39,010 nt of DNA from Anaerosporobacter sp031551385 (GTDB lineage: Bacteria > Bacillota > Clostridia > Lachnospirales > Lachnospiraceae). Made by a program: the position numbers and the translations under genes. Below, piece by piece: positions 18,295 through 25,864 of the stretch. The notes under the pieces are model-generated. The model was not told the origin of the DNA. It did no database searches and was given only the letters and a program-made list of their open reading frames with translations. The DNA lies in assembly GCF_031551385.1 (NCBI RefSeq), contig NZ_JAVBNS010000252.1, positions 1-39,010 on the forward strand, written 5' to 3'. The number at the start of each line of letters is the position of its first letter. The stretch's first letter is position 1.

Positions 18295-18804
18295 ATGGCA
18301 AAGATAGGGATTATCATGGGAAGTGATTCGGACCTTCCAGTTATGAGTAAGGCAGCAGAGATTTTAGATGAATTAAAAGTGGAATATGAATTAACAATTG
18401 TTTCAGCACATCGTACACCGGATCGTTTGGTTGATTATGCAAAGAATGCAGAAGGAAGAGGAATTGAAGTTATTATAGCGGGAGCAGGTGGAGCGGCGCA
18501 TTTGCCGGGTATGACTGCTGCCATGACAGTTCTTCCTGTTATTGGTGTTCCAGTTCAGACAAAAGCTCTTGGTGGAGTGGATAGTTTATATTCAATTTGC
18601 CAGATGCCACCAGGTATTCCAGTTGCAACCGTTGCAATTAATGGAGCTCTAAATGCTGGATTGTTAGCAGCAAAGATTCTTGCAACTGCAGATTTGGAAT
18701 TAAGAGAACGCTTGAGAACATATGCAGATGGATTGAATGATATGGTTCTTGAGAAGGCAGAGAAACTTGAGGCAATTAAGTATCAGGCGTATCTTAACCA
18801 ATAA
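18295..18804 (+). CDS. purE: N5-CAIR mutase, class I PurE
   Basis: PurE converts N5-CAIR to CAIR, completing the carboxylation step begun by PurK. The 169-residue protein shows class I motifs: MGSDSDLPVM near the N-terminus, SAHRTPDR, GAGGAAHLPGM and GGVDSLYSICQMPPGIPVAT. GAGGGGA lies seven bases before the ATG at 18295; the upstream start at 18280 overlaps that site. The leader begins at the outer end of the 100-bp element, so its promoter may include element sequence. A strong terminator follows, so purE appears not to run into the genes behind it. Confidence 0.95.
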   Translation: MAKIGIIMGSDSDLPVMSKAAEILDELKVEYELTIVSAHRTPDRLVDYAKNAEGRGIEVIIAGAGGAAHLPGMTAAMTVLPVIGVPVQTKALGGVDSLYSICQMPPGIPVATVAINGALNAGLLAAKILATADLELRERLRTYADGLNDMVLEKAEKLEAIKYQAYLNQ

Positions 18805-18836
18805 AAGTATTCTTGTTTTTTTATATTCGGAAACAA

Positions 18837-18871
18837 CAAAAGCGAGTCACTTCAAAAATGACTCGCTTTTG
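18837..18871 (+). terminator. Terminator after purE
   Basis: CAAAAGCGAGTCA and TGACTCGCTTTTG form a perfect 13-bp stem with a 9-base loop, A-rich before and T-containing after. Confidence 0.9.
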
Positions 18872-18915
18872 TAATTTAATTAACGTATATCAAAACGGAA
18901 GTTTATCTAAAATAA

Positions 18916-19003
18916 GCATAAGAGCTTTTCTTTTCGTAAGAAAAAGCTCTTTTTCTATGTAGCTATGTTTCATTTTTAAGTTTTTAAGTGAAAAGTAAAA
19001 ATT
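18916..19003. repeat. Terminator-region repeat D, left of ECF sigma module
   Basis: GCATAAGAGCTTTTC with AAAAAGCTCTTTTTCTATG forms an AGAGCTTTT hairpin followed by a TTTCATTTTTAAGT tail. A related unit in the same orientation lies at 20674-20795, on the other side of the sigma/DUF4179 pair. The hairpin (18921-18953) can also serve as a second terminator after purE. Confidence 0.65.
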
Positions 19004-19057
19004 AGTTGCAGTATTTTGGTAGCCTATGGGATATTACTTTTGAAAGGAGGTATTTAT

Positions 19058-19552
19058 ATGGCAAATATAAGTGAACGTTCTAATAATGAAATAGAAGAAG
19101 TATTGTACTTATACTCAAATATGGTGTATAAAATAGCACTTACCTATACAAAAAACATACAATTAGCGGAAGATGTATTTCAAACTACTTTTTTGAAGTA
19201 TATGGAAAGTGAAAAGGAGCTTGATACAGAAGAGCATAGAAAGGCATGGCTAATAAAAGTTACATTAAATGAATGCAAAAGAATATATAGATCTGCATAT
19301 TTTAAACGTACAGTTCCATTAGAGGATATCTATATGGCACAGGAGGAAGAAACTGACCAGATTTTCAATGAAGTAATGAAGCTTCCTCTAAAATACCGTA
19401 AAGTGATTCATTTATTTTATTATGAGGAATTATCTATTAAGCAAATCAGCAGCTTGTTAGAGATGAAAGAATCAACAGTTACGTCGCAATTAACAAGAGC
19501 CAGACAAAAATTAAAAAAGGTTTTAATAGAAGGAGGATATGACTATGCTTAA
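19058..19552 (+). CDS. ECF-type RNA polymerase sigma factor
   Basis: An extracytoplasmic-function sigma factor of 164 residues. Region 2 (about 15-75) includes YTKNIQLAEDVFQTTFLKYM. Region 4 (about 105-160) includes LPLKYRKVIHLFYYEELSIKQIS and the recognition helix area MKESTVTSQLTRARQKLKK. The start at 19058 follows AAAGGAGG by seven bases; the longer ORF from 19016 runs through this ribosome site. The stop overlaps the next gene's start by eight bases, the normal arrangement for a sigma and its partner regulator. The controlled promoters are not identifiable here. Confidence 0.93.
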   Translation: MANISERSNNEIEEVLYLYSNMVYKIALTYTKNIQLAEDVFQTTFLKYMESEKELDTEEHRKAWLIKVTLNECKRIYRSAYFKRTVPLEDIYMAQEEETDQIFNEVMKLPLKYRKVIHLFYYEELSIKQISSLLEMKESTVTSQLTRARQKLKKVLIEGGYDYA

Positions 19553-20570
19553 AGAAGATTATAAATCAGGAATGAATTCTTTTGAATTAAGAGAAGAAAA
19601 ATTAGAAGAAACAAGAAGAAGAATGGAGTCTATATCTTGTAAACAAAAGGAATCTCCTAATAAGACGATAGGAATAAAAAAATATTTTAAAATTGCAGCA
19701 ATAGTTGTAATTTTATTATTGATACCTACAACGGTTTATGCAATTAGTAAAAATGAATATCTATTTAATGCTTTCTTTCATGGTAAAAATGTTGAAAGCA
19801 CAGATATTCAAAATAGTATTGTTACAGATTCAAAAACAATCGTAGTAGATGGTTTGCGATTTAAAATAGAAGAATATTTATGTGATGAGGAATTAGGAAT
19901 AGGGTTACTTGTCTATTCTGTAGAAAGTGAAACTGGAGAATCCCTAGACAAAAATCTTATTAATAAAGCTATATTGAATGAAAAACAAATTGAAATGGCT
20001 CTTACAACGGATACGGATGAGTATAGGATTAGTTATTTTATGACGCATATGAATTATGAGGAAGAAACAAACTCTTATAAAGTATATCGTAAGATAAGTT
20101 TTTCTTATCAATTATATAATGGATATGATAATTCAGTATTCCCCAAAAATGATGGAGATATTTTTGTAACATTTAATCAAAAGGTTTTAGAACCAGATAC
20201 ACTAGAATCAGATCAGCTTATTAAATTAGATACAAGTAAAAGCTTTACTCGTTTTATCTGGAACAGTACAGAAGATATAAATAGTATCACAAAAATTATG
20301 ATGTCACCGATTGGATTACGTATTGAAGGAATTGGGGAAGAAACATCAATGAGCATGATTGAAAAAGAAATTAAAATTGCAGATATCACATTAAAATTTA
20401 AAGATGGAACCAATTCTACATTAAAAGAATTGGGGTTAGTAGAAGAAAACTCTGAAAGATATTCTAGTATGTGTAAAGAAGGAAAATATATACGTAATAC
20501 TTCCTTTTTTGATATATTAAACATTGATAATTTGGAATCAATTTCAATTAATGGATATGAGTATAAGTAA
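19545..20570 (+). CDS. DUF4179-type membrane protein, probable anti-sigma partner
   Basis: A 341-residue single-pass membrane protein. It has a charged cytoplasmic segment (about 1-45), one transmembrane helix (about 46-67, IAAIVVILLLIPTTVYAI) and a large extracellular region with beta-rich sequence. This layout fits the DUF4179 proteins that are regularly paired with ECF sigma factors in clostridia, and it would act as the membrane-bound regulator of the upstream sigma factor. No zinc HisCysCys anti-sigma motif is visible, so the role rests on context. GGAGG eight bases before 19545 selects that start over the ATG at 19539. Confidence 0.8.
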   Translation: MLKEDYKSGMNSFELREEKLEETRRRMESISCKQKESPNKTIGIKKYFKIAAIVVILLLIPTTVYAISKNEYLFNAFFHGKNVESTDIQNSIVTDSKTIVVDGLRFKIEEYLCDEELGIGLLVYSVESETGESLDKNLINKAILNEKQIEMALTTDTDEYRISYFMTHMNYEEETNSYKVYRKISFSYQLYNGYDNSVFPKNDGDIFVTFNQKVLEPDTLESDQLIKLDTSKSFTRFIWNSTEDINSITKIMMSPIGLRIEGIGEETSMSMIEKEIKIADITLKFKDGTNSTLKELGLVEENSERYSSMCKEGKYIRNTSFFDILNIDNLESISINGYEYK

Positions 20571-20643
20571 TAATAGCTAATGTAAAAATGAAAATAGTAA
20601 TATACATTGAAAATTGATTAAAATAAAAACAAGTGCATGATTT

Positions 20644-20670
20644 CTACAGGTATCTCTGTGATGCCTGTAG
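20644..20670 (+). terminator. Hairpin after sigma/DUF4179 operon
   Basis: CTACAGG (20644-20650) and CCTGTAG (20664-20670) form a perfect 7-bp stem. No T-run follows directly, so the AGAGCTTTT hairpin just downstream may do the termination. Confidence 0.4.
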
Positions 20671-20673
20671 AGT

Positions 20674-20795
20674 GCATAAGAGCTTTTCCTTTGGCATGCT
20701 TTAAGTATGGTAACTTCATTTATACAAAAGAAAAAGCTCTCTTTCTATGCAATTGTGATTCATTTTTTAGTGAGAGTATAAAGTGAGAGTCAGAA
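20674..20795. repeat. Terminator-region repeat D, right of ECF sigma module
   Basis: It starts GCATAAGAGCTTTTCCTTT, has a longer loop than the left copy, closes with AAAAAGCTCTCTTTCTATG and continues TTCATTTTTTAGT. It matches the unit at 18916-19003 in order and orientation. The AAGAGCTTTT stem plus T-rich exit can terminate both the sigma operon and the convergent GH27 gene. Confidence 0.65.
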
Positions 20796-20819
20796 TAAAA
20801 CCAGTAATATAAATAAAAA

Positions 20820-22124
20820 TTACTTCTGTCTTACTTTATATAACTTAGCACCATGAAAAGGAACAGTAATAGCAACACCACTGAAATTAGGTTCTAAAGT
20901 TAATACTTCATTCATCCATAATTCTGTAAGCTCTGTAGCAATAGAAGAATCAAGGTTTAACCATTCTGTATTCAATTCTATCTCTCTTTCGCCTTCAAAG
21001 TTGAAGATAGCAAGATACGTAACATTTTCTTCAATATCCTCAGAATGCCAAACTGCTTGTTTATCATCACGCATAAGTTGCTTTGCACCATGACTGCCAC
21101 TTAATAAGTGCATTACATTCTTGTTAGTAAGAAGCTCAAGTGTCCAAGAATCAAGAGTAGTAAGCTCTGTACCCAACATCATTGGAGAACGGAAGATTGA
21201 CCAAAGTGTCATCATAGTAATCTGTTCATCTTTTGTGAAGTTAGTCATTCTCTCGTCATTAAATCCTTTAGCAAGAGAGCCAACAGGAATCATATCACAG
21301 TCAGGATAGCAACCAGTTGAAACATGGTTTTGCCAATGTTCACAACGCTCGAACATATTTAATAGTAATGGCCAGTGATCCCAGAAATCATCTGTGATAC
21401 GCCACATATTTGCGTAACGTTCATAATGCCAAGCTTCCTCTAATTTAGCTGGTCCTGGAGATAAACTTAATACCATAGGGCGATTGCAGTGTTTAATTGC
21501 TTCATGAAGCATAACGATTTCTTGCTTTGCAGAAGGCATATCCATACGGCAGATATCATCACATTTGATAAAATCAATGCCCCATTCAGCATATAGTTCG
21601 AATAAAGAATTATAGTATTCTTGTGAAGCAGGATGATTAGGAATTACGCCGTACATATCTGGATTCCAGAAGCAGATAGAACTAGGGTCTGCGATTTCAT
21701 TTGCAGTAACGCTTGTCCCTTTAACTTTCGTATGCATATGAGCAGCAGCACGAGGAATTCCACGCATAATGTGGATACCAAATTTAAGACCAAGACTGTG
21801 TACATAGTCAGCTAATGGTTTGAAGCCATTTCCGTCAACAGCAGAAGGAAAACGGTCAGGGCATGGAAGAAGACGAGAATATTCATCCATAGCAACTTTT
21901 TCAAATGGGATATATTGATATTTGTCACGCATAGAACCTACATTATAAGCGTACCATTCGATATCAACAACGATATATTCCCAACCAGAAGATTTCATAT
22001 GCTTTGCCATAAAGTCAGCATTTTTTTTGACATCCTCTTCTGTAACAGTAGTATCATAATAATCATAGCTATTCCAACCCATAGGTGGAGTTAGTGCAAA
22101 TGTGTTTTTGTCTATTTGACTCAT
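20820..22124 (-). CDS. GH27 glycosidase (alpha-galactosidase type)
   Basis: A cytoplasmic retaining glycosidase of family 27 with 434 residues. It has LTPPMGWNSYDYYDT at the N-terminus, WEYIVVDIEWY, the nucleophile region WGIDFIKCDD (probable Asp 189) and the acid/base region MWRITDDFWDHW (about Asp 246), followed by a beta-sandwich domain. Alpha-galactosidase is the commonest activity; beta-L-arabinopyranosidase is a known alternative in the family. The start at 22124 follows AAGGAG; the longer ORF to 22181 reads into the mobile element. It is divergent from an AraC regulator that probably controls it. The promoter must lie in or next to the element end, because only 35 bases separate them. 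Confidence 0.9.
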   Translation of the reverse strand: MSQIDKNTFALTPPMGWNSYDYYDTTVTEEDVKKNADFMAKHMKSSGWEYIVVDIEWYAYNVGSMRDKYQYIPFEKVAMDEYSRLLPCPDRFPSAVDGNGFKPLADYVHSLGLKFGIHIMRGIPRAAAHMHTKVKGTSVTANEIADPSSICFWNPDMYGVIPNHPASQEYYNSLFELYAEWGIDFIKCDDICRMDMPSAKQEIVMLHEAIKHCNRPMVLSLSPGPAKLEEAWHYERYANMWRITDDFWDHWPLLLNMFERCEHWQNHVSTGCYPDCDMIPVGSLAKGFNDERMTNFTKDEQITMMTLWSIFRSPMMLGTELTTLDSWTLELLTNKNVMHLLSGSHGAKQLMRDDKQAVWHSEDIEENVTYLAIFNFEGEREIELNTEWLNLDSSIATELTELWMNEVLTLEPNFSGVAITVPFHGAKLYKVRQK

Positions 22125-22144
22125 AAATTGTGCTCCTTTTCTTT

Positions 22145-22159
22145 TAAAACTATTGTTAA
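22145..22159. repeat. Direct repeat flanking element R2, left (possible target duplication)
   Basis: TAAAACTATTGTTAA ends exactly where the terminal inverted repeat begins. The partner TAAAACTCTTGTTAA begins exactly where the other terminal repeat ends (22458-22472). The two match at 14 of 15 positions. Confidence 0.65.
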
Positions 22160-22457
22160 TAGGTAATTGCGAAACTCTCAATATACTTGCCTGCTTCTTG
22201 CTTCGCGTACATTAACTAAAAAACGATAGCAAAACATCTGTAGTACTTCTTGGTGTATACTGTACAACCTAGGAAGGCGAGGCATGGATGCCGAGCCAGA
22301 CCGAGCTGAGGCAGGATGCCGAATCGAGGGCGTTTCCGTACCTTTTGGATATTTTATCTGTATACACCTAGAAGTACTTAGATGTGTCGCGTGTTTTGTG
22401 TTAATGTACGCGAAGCAAGAAGCATACACAACATAAATTGAGTTTCGTAATTACCTA
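22160..22457. mobile_element. MITE-like palindromic element, copy R2
   Basis: A 298-bp palindrome with 18-bp terminal inverted repeats: TAGGTAATTGCGAAACTC at 22160-22177 and its complement at 22440-22457, with one mismatch. An internal 25-bp perfect inverted pair (22192-22216 with 22400-22424) lies further in, along with further arm matches (AGTACTTCT, GGTGTATAC). The GC-rich core (about 22263-22341) is shared, inverted, with the element at 17755-18047. It is noncoding and fills the space between the divergent GH27 and AraC genes. Confidence 0.82.
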
Positions 22458-22472
22458 TAAAACTCTTGTTAA
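22458..22472. repeat. Direct repeat flanking element R2, right
   Basis: TAAAACTCTTGTTAA, the right-hand partner of 22145-22159, with one mismatch. Confidence 0.65.
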
Positions 22473-22537
22473 CTCTATTATATCTATGGTACTCTTATAA
22501 AAGAAAGAGGATTATTACTGCATAAGGGGGTAATATT

Positions 22538-23392
22538 TTGATATATGAAAGTTATGGATTTGCAAATATAGATTCCTTTACAACAAATCTACTACACATC
22601 TACGATTTAGGAATTGAACATCGACAAGATGAGGAATATGACTATAATAATGCAAAGCGGAAAGACTATGATGGATATCTACTGCAATATACGCTAGAAG
22701 GTAGAGGATATATAGAAATTAACAAAGAAACAACAGAATTGACAGCAGGAAAAGCATTCCTAATACCATTTCCACATGAAAGTAGATATTACCTTGGTAA
22801 GGAAGAAGGCGAGGAATGGGATTTTTTCTATATTCACTTTAATGGAGAAATCGCAACAAAGTATTATGAATATGTAAGCAAAATGAATGGAAACATAGTA
22901 TCCGTAAGTAAGAACAGTCTCTCCATTCAAATGCTAATGAAAGAATTCCAAGCAATACAAAACGGAAAACAGTACGGACAATATAACAATTCCATAGCTC
23001 TATACAAGTTTCTAATTATGTTTCTACAAGATATAGAAACACCTGCCCATAGTATGAATATAGGTTGTGTTGATAAGGCAGCCGACTGGATGGCACAGAA
23101 TTTTTCCACTCAGAAGAATCTATCAGAAATGTGTATAGAGATAGGTGTGTCATTAGCACATCTAACAAGGCAGTTCCATTTGCAAAAAGGTATTACGCCG
23201 ATGCAATATCTAAGAAATATGCGATTAGACCATTCGCTTACACTACTAGTATCAACAGATTTATCTGTAGAAGAGATTTCTGGAAAATGTGGTTTCTCAA
23301 ACGGAAATTATTATACAAAGGTATTTCGCAAATCCTTTGGTCTAACGCCAACGGCGTATCGTATGATGCATAGGAAGAAGATGTATTCTTAA
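22538..23392 (+). CDS. AraC-family transcription regulator
   Basis: A sugar-responsive regulator of 284 residues. The N-terminal cupin-like domain (about 40-120) has GRGYIEINKETTEL and the following PHESRYYL. The C-terminal AraC DNA-binding domain (about 180-280) has MCIEIGVSLAHLTRQFHLQKG and EISGKCGFSNGNYYTKVFRK. The start codon appears to be TTG at 22538, preceded by AAGGGGG at a good distance. It is divergent from the GH27 gene and is its most likely activator (inference from layout). The upstream region contains the end of a mobile element. Confidence 0.9.
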   Translation: MIYESYGFANIDSFTTNLLHIYDLGIEHRQDEEYDYNNAKRKDYDGYLLQYTLEGRGYIEINKETTELTAGKAFLIPFPHESRYYLGKEEGEEWDFFYIHFNGEIATKYYEYVSKMNGNIVSVSKNSLSIQMLMKEFQAIQNGKQYGQYNNSIALYKFLIMFLQDIETPAHSMNIGCVDKAADWMAQNFSTQKNLSEMCIEIGVSLAHLTRQFHLQKGITPMQYLRNMRLDHSLTLLVSTDLSVEEISGKCGFSNGNYYTKVFRKSFGLTPTAYRMMHRKKMYS

Positions 23393-23552
23393 AAAGATTA
23401 GTGTATCAAAAAATTAAGAAAAACCTTGATGAAAAAAGTTGGTACAGTATACTAAAGGGAATACATTAAAAATCAGTATGTGAGCAGTCTTTTTTTCTTG
23501 AGGGCACATAGGTGAAATACAAGAATATATACTAGTAAAATCCGTCTTAAAA

Positions 23553-23561
23553 TGATATAAT
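23553..23561 (+). promoter_or_regulatory. Extended -10 promoter for the structured RNA
   Basis: TGATATAAT is a TGn-TATAAT extended -10 at 23553-23561. The -35 (TAGTAA at 17 bases) is poor, which extended -10 promoters tolerate. Transcription would begin near 23567-23569. Confidence 0.6.
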
Positions 23562-23566
23562 ATCAG

Positions 23567-23813
23567 AAGTCAGATTAGAGCAAAGAGGATAGTCTGCGGT
23601 TGTCCTTTCTGGAAACGGAAAGGCTATCCTCTATTCGCCGTAGAGGATAGCCTATAATCCGTTGATTTCGTTTAATTAACAACTTTATAAGTTTCCGATT
23701 GCAACCGTTGGACATGCTAATATCCGTCGGTTTCTAATTTGATTATAAACCAGAGTTGCATATTTTGCAAGAAGAGGTTTAGGAATTGGGGTGTTTCGAC
23801 ACCTCTTTTTTTT
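23567..23813 (+). ncRNA. Candidate structured RNA upstream of purM, family not recognised
   Basis: About 245 bases between a promoter and an intrinsic terminator, with little coding potential and several stems. GAGGATAG (23585-23592) can pair with CTATCCTC (23624-23631). The same downstream segment, extended as GGCTATCCTCTA (23622-23633), pairs perfectly over 12 bp with TAGAGGATAGCC (23641-23652), so these two stems exclude each other. Other hairpins are AACTT/AAGTT near 23680, GGTTT-TAAT/ATTA-AAACC near 23729-23751 and TTGCA/TGCAA near 23757-23769. It does not match the purine, PRPP/ykkC, tmRNA, 6S or SRP patterns I know. A separate candidate promoter follows the terminator, so a standalone RNA is more likely than a purM leader. 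Confidence 0.6.
23788..23813 (+). terminator. Terminator of the structured RNA
   Basis: GGGGTGT-TTCG-ACACCTC followed by eight T residues. An alternative stem AGAGGT (23773-23778) with ACCTCT (23801-23806) competes for the same 3' strand. Confidence 0.85.
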
Positions 23814-23822
23814 GTTTTCTTC

Positions 23823-23853
23823 TTGACAAGACATGGGGAATTGAGTGAATAAT
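23823..23853 (+). promoter_or_regulatory. Candidate promoter for purM operon
   Basis: TTGACA at 23823-23828 and AATAAT at 23848-23853 with a 19-base spacer, directly after the RNA's terminator. It would give a leader of about 200 bases before purM. No PurR box (CCGAAC core) or purine riboswitch is visible there. Confidence 0.4.
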
Positions 23854-24060
23854 AGAAAGGATGTAAGTACAATACGAAAACAAAGCTAAAAGTAGTTCAC
23901 CTTATAGATATATGGATTTTTATTAATACCCCTAATAAGTAACATAAGAAAATAATACAGTGTAAAGAAGGACAAAGAACAAAAAGTGTGGTAAGATAAT
24001 TTATGAGAAACAAAACGAGTAACTTTACAAATTCGTTGGAATTAATAGGAGGAACGTAAA

Positions 24061-25086
24061 ATGGATTACAAAAAAGCTGGCGTAGATATTGAAGCAGGAT
24101 ATAAAGCAGTTGAACTTATGAAGAAACATATTGGACAAACAATGAGAAGCGAAGTGCTTACTAATATTGGTGGATTTTCTGGTGCTTTCTCACTTGCTAG
24201 TTTTAAAGGTATGGAAGAACCAACTTTAGTATCTGGAACAGACGGAGTTGGAACAAAATTAAAATTAGCTTTTATCCTTGATAAACATGATACAATCGGT
24301 ATCGACTGTGTAGCAATGTGTGTAAATGATATTGCATGTGCAGGTGGTGAGCCATTATTCTTCCTTGACTATATAGCATGTGGCAAGAATGAACCAGAAA
24401 GAATTGCAACAATCGTTAGTGGTGTTGCAAACGGATGTGTTCAATCAAATGCTGCATTAATCGGTGGTGAAACAGCAGAGATGCCTGGTTTCTATCCAGT
24501 TGATGAGTATGATTTAGCAGGTTTTGCAGTAGGTATTGTTGATAAGAAAGATCTTATTACTGGACAAAATCTAAAAGATGGAGATGTTTTAATTGGTATT
24601 TCTTCATCAGGTATTCATAGTAATGGATACTCATTAGTAAGAAAAGTATTCAATATGAATCGTGATGCATTAGATACTTACTATGAATCACTTGGTTCAA
24701 CACTTGGAGAAACATTATTAACACCAACTAAGATTTACGTGAAAGCATTACGTTCACTTAAAGATGGTGGCGTTACTGTGAAAGCATGTAGTCATATTAC
24801 AGGTGGTGGTTTCTATGAAAACATTCCAAGAATGCTTCCAGAAGGCGTTCATGCATTTGTTAAAAAGAACAGCTACCCAATCCCTCCAATCTTTGATATG
24901 TTAGCAAAAGACGGCGAAATTGCTGAGCAAATGATGTATAATACATACAACATGGGACTTGGTATGATGATAGCAGTAGATCAAACACAAGTAGATGAAG
25001 CAATTCGTTTAATTGAAGCTGCTGGAGAGAAAGCATATGTTGTTGGTGGAGTTAAGAGTGGCGATAAAGGTATAACAGTAGAATAA
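24061..25086 (+). CDS. purM: Phosphoribosylformylglycinamidine cyclo-ligase (AIR synthetase)
   Basis: PurM closes the imidazole ring, turning FGAM into AIR with ATP. The 341-residue protein has standard motifs: SGTDGVGTKLKLAF, GGETAEMPGFYPVDEYDLAGF, ISSSGIHSNGYSLVRKVF and HITGGGFYENIPRM. Length is normal. TAGGAGG precedes the ATG. It is the first gene of a purM-purN-purD set. A perfect 15-bp inverted repeat after the stop suggests partial separation from purN. The expected purF, purC, purL and purH are not in this window. Confidence 0.96.
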   Translation: MDYKKAGVDIEAGYKAVELMKKHIGQTMRSEVLTNIGGFSGAFSLASFKGMEEPTLVSGTDGVGTKLKLAFILDKHDTIGIDCVAMCVNDIACAGGEPLFFLDYIACGKNEPERIATIVSGVANGCVQSNAALIGGETAEMPGFYPVDEYDLAGFAVGIVDKKDLITGQNLKDGDVLIGISSSGIHSNGYSLVRKVFNMNRDALDTYYESLGSTLGETLLTPTKIYVKALRSLKDGGVTVKACSHITGGGFYENIPRMLPEGVHAFVKKNSYPIPPIFDMLAKDGEIAEQMMYNTYNMGLGMMIAVDQTQVDEAIRLIEAAGEKAYVVGGVKSGDKGITVE

Positions 25087-25095
25087 GCATTTAAT

Positions 25096-25134
25096 AATTA
25101 AGAAACTCTTGCATTTGCAAAGAGTTTCTTAATT
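25096..25134 (+). terminator. Perfect 15-bp hairpin between purM and purN
   Basis: AATTAAGAAACTCTT pairs with AAGAGTTTCTTAATT around an 8-base loop. It is followed by GATTATT and not a T-run, so it may be a weak terminator or an RNA-stability structure within the operon. Confidence 0.6.
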
Positions 25135-25146
25135 GATTATTGAATG

Positions 25147-25197
25147 TAACTATTCGGAAGGTGGTAACTTGAAGGATATAGTCCTAGATAGTTATTG
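25147..25197 (+). repeat. Hairpin repeat type B, copy 2 (before purN)
   Basis: TAACTATTC to GATAGTTATTG, related over its full 51 bases to 16494-16544 before purK. AACTAT/ATAGTT pairs outside, ACT/AGT pairs inside around a GAAGGATA loop. Its stems are less perfect than in the purK copy. It ends 31 bases before the purN start codon. Confidence 0.65.
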
Positions 25198-25227
25198 ATA
25201 GAATACGAATCAAGCAAGGAGAACCAT

Positions 25228-25848
25228 ATGAAAATTGCAGTATTAGTTTCTGGTGGAGGTACAAACCTTCAAGCAATTATAGATAAAGTTGAAAATGGTA
25301 CGATTCGAAATACAAGTATCGAAGTAGTTATAAGTAATAAAAAAGATGCATATGCACTAACTAGAGCAGCGGAACATGGAATTGCAGCAGAATGTGTTTC
25401 GCCAAAAGATTTTGAAAAGAGAGAAGACTTTAATAAAGCCTTAGTAGAGAGAATTAATGCATATGATGTAGACTTGGTTGTATTAGCAGGATATCTTGTT
25501 ATTCTTCCAGAGATATTAATAGAAGAATATCCAAACCGTATCATTAATATCCATCCATCATTAATCCCATCGTTTTGTGGAGCAGGAATGTATGGACTTA
25601 AAGTACACGAAGCGGTTCTTGAACGTGGAGTGAAAGTTACTGGAGCGACAGTACATTTTGTAGATGCAGGTGTGGATAGTGGACCGATTCTATTACAGAA
25701 AGCAGTTGAAGTAGAACAAGGTGATACAGCAGAGATATTACAAAAGAGAGTTATGGAACAGGCAGAATGGTTGATTTTACCGAATGCAATTGATTTGATT
25801 GCAGCAGGTAAAGTAGAAATTATAGATGGTAAAGCAGTAATAAAATAG
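25228..25848 (+). CDS. purN: Phosphoribosylglycinamide formyltransferase
   Basis: PurN transfers a formyl group from 10-formyl-tetrahydrofolate to GAR, giving FGAR. The 206-residue protein starts MKIAVLVSGGGTNLQAII. The catalytic residues are visible as Asn 107 and His 109 (IINIHPSLIPSF) and Asp 146 (VHFVDAGVDSGPI). The start at 25228 follows AAGGAGA; the longer frame from 25195 begins inside the hairpin repeat. purD starts 16 bases after its stop. Confidence 0.96.
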   Translation: MKIAVLVSGGGTNLQAIIDKVENGTIRNTSIEVVISNKKDAYALTRAAEHGIAAECVSPKDFEKREDFNKALVERINAYDVDLVVLAGYLVILPEILIEEYPNRIINIHPSLIPSFCGAGMYGLKVHEAVLERGVKVTGATVHFVDAGVDSGPILLQKAVEVEQGDTAEILQKRVMEQAEWLILPNAIDLIAAGKVEIIDGKAVIK

Positions 25849-25864
25849 AAAAGGTGGTTGAACA

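Noticed and set aside
22178..22429. 83-residue ORF on the minus strand upstream of the GH27 gene
   Set aside because: It lies wholly inside the palindromic element, has no ribosome site, and its composition follows the repeat. R1 shows no matching protein.
23567..24060. Purine or PRPP riboswitch before purM
   Set aside because: The conserved cores of those classes are not present. The element has its own terminator, and the purM promoter appears to lie after it.
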